This document shows positions 60,601 to 64,000 of a DNA stretch of 64,000 nt, one piece after another (the stretch's first letter is position 1; each line of letters starts with the position of its first letter). The notes below the pieces were generated by a model. That model made no database searches, had not been told where the DNA came from, and worked only from the letters and a program-made list of their open reading frames with translations. The position numbers and the translations under genes are program-made. Origin of the DNA: Halichondria panicea (Eukaryota > Porifera > Demospongiae > Suberitida > Halichondriidae); contig NC_087388.1 in the NCBI RefSeq assembly GCF_963675165.1, positions 6,543,651-6,607,650 of the forward strand, read 5' to 3'.

Positions 60601-62544
60601 GGACGAAGACGTACAAGCCGAAGGTATAAAAATAGTGGATTACCAAGCAAAGGCCTTGCGCTTTTTCCCATAATTTGTAGCTAGCTTTGAGAGCCCGTAA
60701 CTTGTGTTCAGATTGTCCAATTTTAATAGCTCTCAGCCAATGGTGTGCTTAGATATAAGTTTTGTGATTGTAACAAGCTTGGCGCTCTTTTTAACCATTT
60801 TGGTAGCAATCTTTGAGAGCCTGTTAACTTGTGTTCAGATAGCATGACTAATTACCCCCCACAGAGGACACACTGCGGAGGGGATTCCCCGCTGATGCCC
60901 CTGTTGTTATGTACCAGTTGCGTAAGGAGTACCCGAGTTCCATTGGTAAGCGCCCCTACGTGGCTGTACACTCTGTCTCACTGGCTATACAGAGGAACGA
61001 ATGCTTCGGTCTACTAGGTCCAAACGGTGAGCAAGCGTCTGTCTCGTTGTAACGGATTGGAATTATGCTCTCGTCTGATATCTTGTTTCCACGCTTTTTG
61101 GTGTTTCCCCGGCCAATCCTAGCAATTGTTCACATTGCCTATAGATTGAGACTATCTCAATTTCTCGTTACACTGTTTCTACTGTATTAAACGACCTTTC
61201 ATTTATTCGTATAATTATAATTATATAGGAGCTGGAAAGACGACCCTAATCTCAGTGCTGACTGGACTCTATGAACCCACTAGTGGTCAAGCTCGTATTG
61301 CAGGCTACAATATAGCGACTGACATTAATGAGATCCACGGTCATATGGGGGTGTGTCCACAGTTTGATATCCAGCACGATAGTCTGACTGCTGAGGAGCA
61401 CCTCCTGTTTTACGCCAGGCTCAAGGGGGTTAAACGCAGTCGCGAGGCGGTCGTGGTGGAGAGAGCACTGAGGCAGGTATAGTACACGGGGACATTGGGG
61501 GAAACCCCCTTTCATTAATACAGAGTCATTGGGGGAAACCCCCTCATTGAGTAGCTTTACGTATAACTTTAGATCCCACTTGTGTTTAGCAGGGAACTAT
61601 GAGCTATAGCTATAGCTTAGGATACAAATGATGTCATGTTGCTAGCCCTAGTTAGCCAATGAAAAGTGGGATCTAAATCAGATCATCGGTATGTGGTTAT
61701 AAATTATAAAAAAAATAACTGCCTTTTGTAAACTGCTCCCTTAATTTGTACATGTTCGTTATATTTTATATATTTTATTAATCAGGTTAATTTGTGGGAT
61801 GCACGGAAGAGGAAGTCGTGTAAACTCTCTGGAGGTATGCGTAGACGTCTCTCTGTAGCCATGGCAACAGTGGGTAACCCGGACATCCTGATATTGGACG
61901 AGCCAACGACCGGACTTGACCCAGCCTCACGTCGTCAAGTGTGGGAGGTCATCGAGACTATCAAGGAGGGGCGCTCTGTGGTGAGTGGGTGGTGTGGGCG
62001 GGAATATTGCTCATTTTTCAAGGCTTAAGAAATGTTCCTGTGTGAGTGAGTGTGTGGTGTGTAGCTCTTTCAATAGTGTTTATTAATTTTATCATACTAT
62101 TCTGACCTTTGACCCGTACCCTCATAACCCCAATGACCCCTCAGATTCTAACGACCCATGCTATGGAGGAGGCGGACCACTTGTGTACGCGTATTGGGAT
62201 CATGAACTTTGGACGTCTTCGTTGCCTAGGCTCTGAGTCTCGCCTCAAGAAAAAGTTTGGAACTGGATATCAGCTGACGTTCAACTGTGCCCCGGGGCGT
62301 GTGGGAGAAGTGGAGGGTTACATAGCGACACACATACCACGAGCACTCCATCTGGAGACCTATGCTGGTATGGGCAAATAATAGGACCAAATCATAATAC
62401 CAATGTATCTTGATCATCAAGATAATGGCCATAATTATGTGTTCAGATTGTCCAATTTCAAATCTAATTGATGAGCTCTCAAGATAGCTTTCCAATGTGT
62501 GTCCCGCACACGCACACACACACCTCACACACACACACACACAC

Positions 62545-62596
<52 letters not shown>

Positions 62597-62878
62597 TCAT
62601 GCAGCTACAAGCTTGACAAAGGAGCGCTGAAAGTGAGTGAGGTGTTCCAACTGTTGGACTCTGTTAAGACCCAGGTGGGGATTCTGGACTGGGGCATCAA
62701 GATGACCACACTGGAAGATGGTGAGACCACACTATTCTACTCCATTCTAGATGGTCTACCAGCTAGGGGGTGGTTCTTGTGTAGCTGTTGGGATCTAGTC
62801 CATATACATGTATGCTCATAATTATAGAAGCCTATAGCTATTAGTATCACAAGATGCATACTAAGACCCCCCCCCCCC

Positions 62879-62922
<44 letters not shown>

Positions 62923-63042
62923 GTGTTTCTCAATATTGTCAAGAATACTGAAGATGATCGAATTACACCTCCCGGACTACACATGCCAAAGTGGTTGCCA
63001 TGCCAACAATGCCGTCGTAAAGCTGGCTCAGATACTGAATAA
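54271..63042 (+). CDS. Half-size ABC transporter, subfamily A
   Basis: 22 exons give 1044 residues: 54271-54360, 54675-54874, 55118-55348, 55682-55767, 55824-55921, 55976-56056, 56294-56355, 56977-57077, 58021-58177, 58770-58962, 59124-59306, 59507-59674, 59816-59950, 60037-60178, 60434-60513, 60569-60623, 60865-61026, 61229-61476, 61786-61980, 62145-62367, 62595-62720 and 62924-63042. One membrane domain (first helix about 44-64, a long N-glycosylation-rich loop, then five helices from about 420) is followed by one nucleotide-binding domain: Walker A GPNGAGKTT (739-747), signature LSGGMRRRLS, Walker B ILILDEPTTGLDP, H-loop TTHAMEEAD and the ABCA-typical TTLEDVFLN. Animal ABCA proteins usually have two such halves; this one ends after the first and so must dimerise. 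A lipid-like substrate is inferred from the subfamily. Confidence 0.9.
56535..56976 (+). repeat. Minisatellite, 42-bp unit x10, repeating a splice acceptor
   Basis: Each unit contains CACCCGCACCCACAGGAACTATGCTTTACTGATTTAG (one copy is 6 bp shorter). The element CCACAG|GAACTAT is the real acceptor and start of ABCA exon 8 at 56977, so the array repeats that acceptor. It forms an open frame without stops by chance of unit length (42 is a multiple of 3). Confidence 0.9.
57127..57930. repeat. Tandem cluster of R3 repeats (two full, one partial)
   Basis: Copies at about 57127-57430, 57475-57783 and 57815-57925 share TTGATCCAATGTCAAAAA, CTTAGAAAGAGACCTTTC and AACTTTGATGACACCATTTG. They are closer to each other than to R3 elsewhere, so they arose by local duplication. 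They lie in ABCA intron 8. Confidence 0.8.
58345..58748 (+). repeat. Minisatellite, 29-30-bp unit x14, in front of ABCA exon 10
   Basis: The unit CATTCCCTATATTCAGTGG plus CCCCGTGTCTT repeats about 14 times with CAGTGG/CAATGG variants. Each unit has a pyrimidine stretch and an AG, like a weak 3' splice site. The true acceptor (TTTATTCCAG) follows at 58769. Confidence 0.85.
59328..59402. repeat. R3 repeat, partial right arm
   Basis: ATCTGAAAGACCTCTCTAAGC through AAAGTTATGGCCAATA, in ABCA intron 11. Confidence 0.5.
60228..60374. repeat. Short palindromic element M4 (copy 2)
   Basis: GGATACAAATGATGTCATG and GCCAATGAAAAGTGGGATCTA are shared with 61568-61678. The left end is diverged. It is in ABCA intron 14. 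A fragment of the right end also occurs at 59003-59038. Confidence 0.55.
61568..61678. repeat. Short palindromic element M4 (copy 3, best preserved)
   Basis: TTTAGATCCCACTTG at the left is inverted as AAGTGGGATCTAAA at the right. The core contains GAGGATACAAATG-like sequence and GATGTCATG. It is in ABCA intron 18. Confidence 0.65.
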
Positions 63043-63043
63043 A
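63038..63043 (+). terminator. Possible polyadenylation signal of the ABCA gene
   Basis: AATAAA overlaps the TAA stop codon (GAATAAATG). If used, the 3' UTR would be extremely short. Signal function is inferred. Confidence 0.4.
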
Positions 63044-63207
63044 TGTTTGACTCGTATTTTTACACTAATTATTTTTAGAGAACAATAATAGTTTTCTGTG
63101 TGCTATATATATACGTACATGTGTGTTTATTTAAATATAATTATATTACTGTGATTTCAACTCATCAAATTAATTTATGATAAACATAATAATTATGTTA
63201 ATTATGC
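63043..63207. other. ABCA 3' flank
   Basis: AT-rich, with no further coding sequence seen from here to the window end. Confidence 0.4.
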
Positions 63208-63254
63208 CTCGAGGCGTAGCCGCACGAGGGATACGGTAAAGCTGACTGTGTGTG

Positions 63255-63289
<35 letters not shown>

Positions 63290-63560
63290 GTGTGTGTGTA
63301 TTCCAGCTATAACTGCTCAACGGTTGCAATGTGACGAAAACTAACAGCTTCTATAGGCTTCTAGCCACGTTCTCTTGGATTTTGATTCGTGGATTAGCAA
63401 ACTAAAGCTTCTTTCTCGAGTTATGGCTAGTTTGACTCACATTGAAGGCTGTTGCAGTCTCTTCAGAATCTTTCATAGCATCATCTGTCCGCACAAACTT
63501 TCTATTCAACATATGAGTTAGCCTTGCACTAAAGCGCTAGCTTTTTGTTAGCTACAATAT
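63208..63560 (+). repeat. Dispersed repeat R5 (copy 3) with a TCTG microsatellite
   Basis: GCACGAGGGATACGGTAAAG, a (TCTG)n tract at 63257-63292, then CTATAGGCTTCTAGCCACG and TTGGATTTTGATTCGTGG. It is clearly related to 3692-4020, where a GT tract takes the place of TCTG. It is downstream of ABCA. Confidence 0.6.
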
Positions 63561-63689
63561 TCAGAAAATATCTGTTAAAACAGCTAGCTAAGTAGCCATT
63601 TGTGAAATTGATCTCTTTGGAACACCCTTTAATTAGATCTATTCCTGTGGATGTAATGCGCATGCGCGCTCAATCCCCATGTGTGAGAA

Positions 63690-63960
63690 ATAATATCCAA
63701 GATCCAGATCCAGATCCTCCTGGCAGAATCATCTTTGTCTTGAGGGCCTGGTAAGCCACAAAACACTACCATATAACAATATACTGATTAGATAACAATA
63801 TGCATGTACACAGGTCTTTTCTTCTTAGATATTATATACACTGAACTACAGATCCTGGAAGAATCATCTTTCTTGAGATCCTAGTAAGCCACATAATACA
63901 ACAATAGATGCATATAAATAAGTCTTTTCTTCTCAATGACTTTATATAGATAAGCTAACT
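63690..63960. repeat. Diverged tandem duplication of about 130 bp
   Basis: CCTGGCAGAATCATCTTTG...AAGCCACA...ACAGGTCTTTTCTTCTTAG is repeated as CCTGGAAGAATCATCTTTC...AAGCCACA...ATAAGTCTTTTCTTCTCAA. It is non-coding and may continue past the window end. Confidence 0.6.
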
Positions 63961-64000
63961 TTAATATAAAATTCATTATAGAAACTAATATAACACTCCA

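Overview
This is a eukaryotic window. Genes have several exons with GT-AG introns, many of the introns very short (45-56 nt), and they lie on both strands amid CA/GT microsatellites, minisatellites and small palindromic repeats. The gene set (TAF3, LIN37, SUCO, RSBN1/KDM9, TEX264, NDUFA5 and EMC3 homologues, RING-TRAF proteins, coelenterazine-binding-like EF-hand proteins and a half-size ABCA transporter) fits an early-branching animal. A sponge is my best guess. That is inference; nothing here fixes the species.

Layout. 1-9.3 kb: a tandem cluster of four intronless 186-residue EF-hand genes (+) resembling the coelenterazine (luciferin)-binding protein of Renilla. It includes a recent ~2.3-kb duplication, pogo-like MITEs and foldback repeats. 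10.4-18.0 kb (-): the first two exons of an EMC3 homologue, a complete TAF3 (6 exons, 1207 aa) and a complete LIN37 (7 exons, 234 aa). 18.8-21.2 kb (-): two RING/TRAF-type zinc finger/MATH genes, one apparently broken. 21.4-22.4 kb (+): a short TEX264-like gene. 22.7-24.7 kb (-): an unrecognised coiled-coil gene. 24.8-45.6 kb (+): a SUCO homologue (15 exons, 854 aa), with a small helix-loop-helix gene nested on the opposite strand in one intron. 46.1-46.8 kb (-): NDUFA5 (116 aa). 47.4-54.0 kb (+): an RSBN1/KDM9-like demethylase (7 exons), with a third RING-TRAF gene nested antisense in intron 5. 54.3-63.0 kb (+): a 22-exon half-size ABCA transporter. 63.0-64.0 kb: repeats.

Most genes are unrelated housekeeping, chromatin or ER functions, so this is not one pathway. 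Two themes run through the window. First, the EF-hand cluster looks like a family homogenised by gene conversion; it lacks introns in an intron-rich neighbourhood and may sit inside an intron of EMC3. Second, simple repeats are tied to gene structure: CA tracts abut many 3' splice sites on the coding strand, GT tracts follow some 5' splice sites, one minisatellite repeats a real splice acceptor ten times, another repeats the end of a MATH-domain coding sequence, and CA tracts have become coding in SUCO and TAF3.

Exon boundaries were deduced by eye from GT/AG sites, phase consistency and remembered family conservation. No alignment or database search was run.
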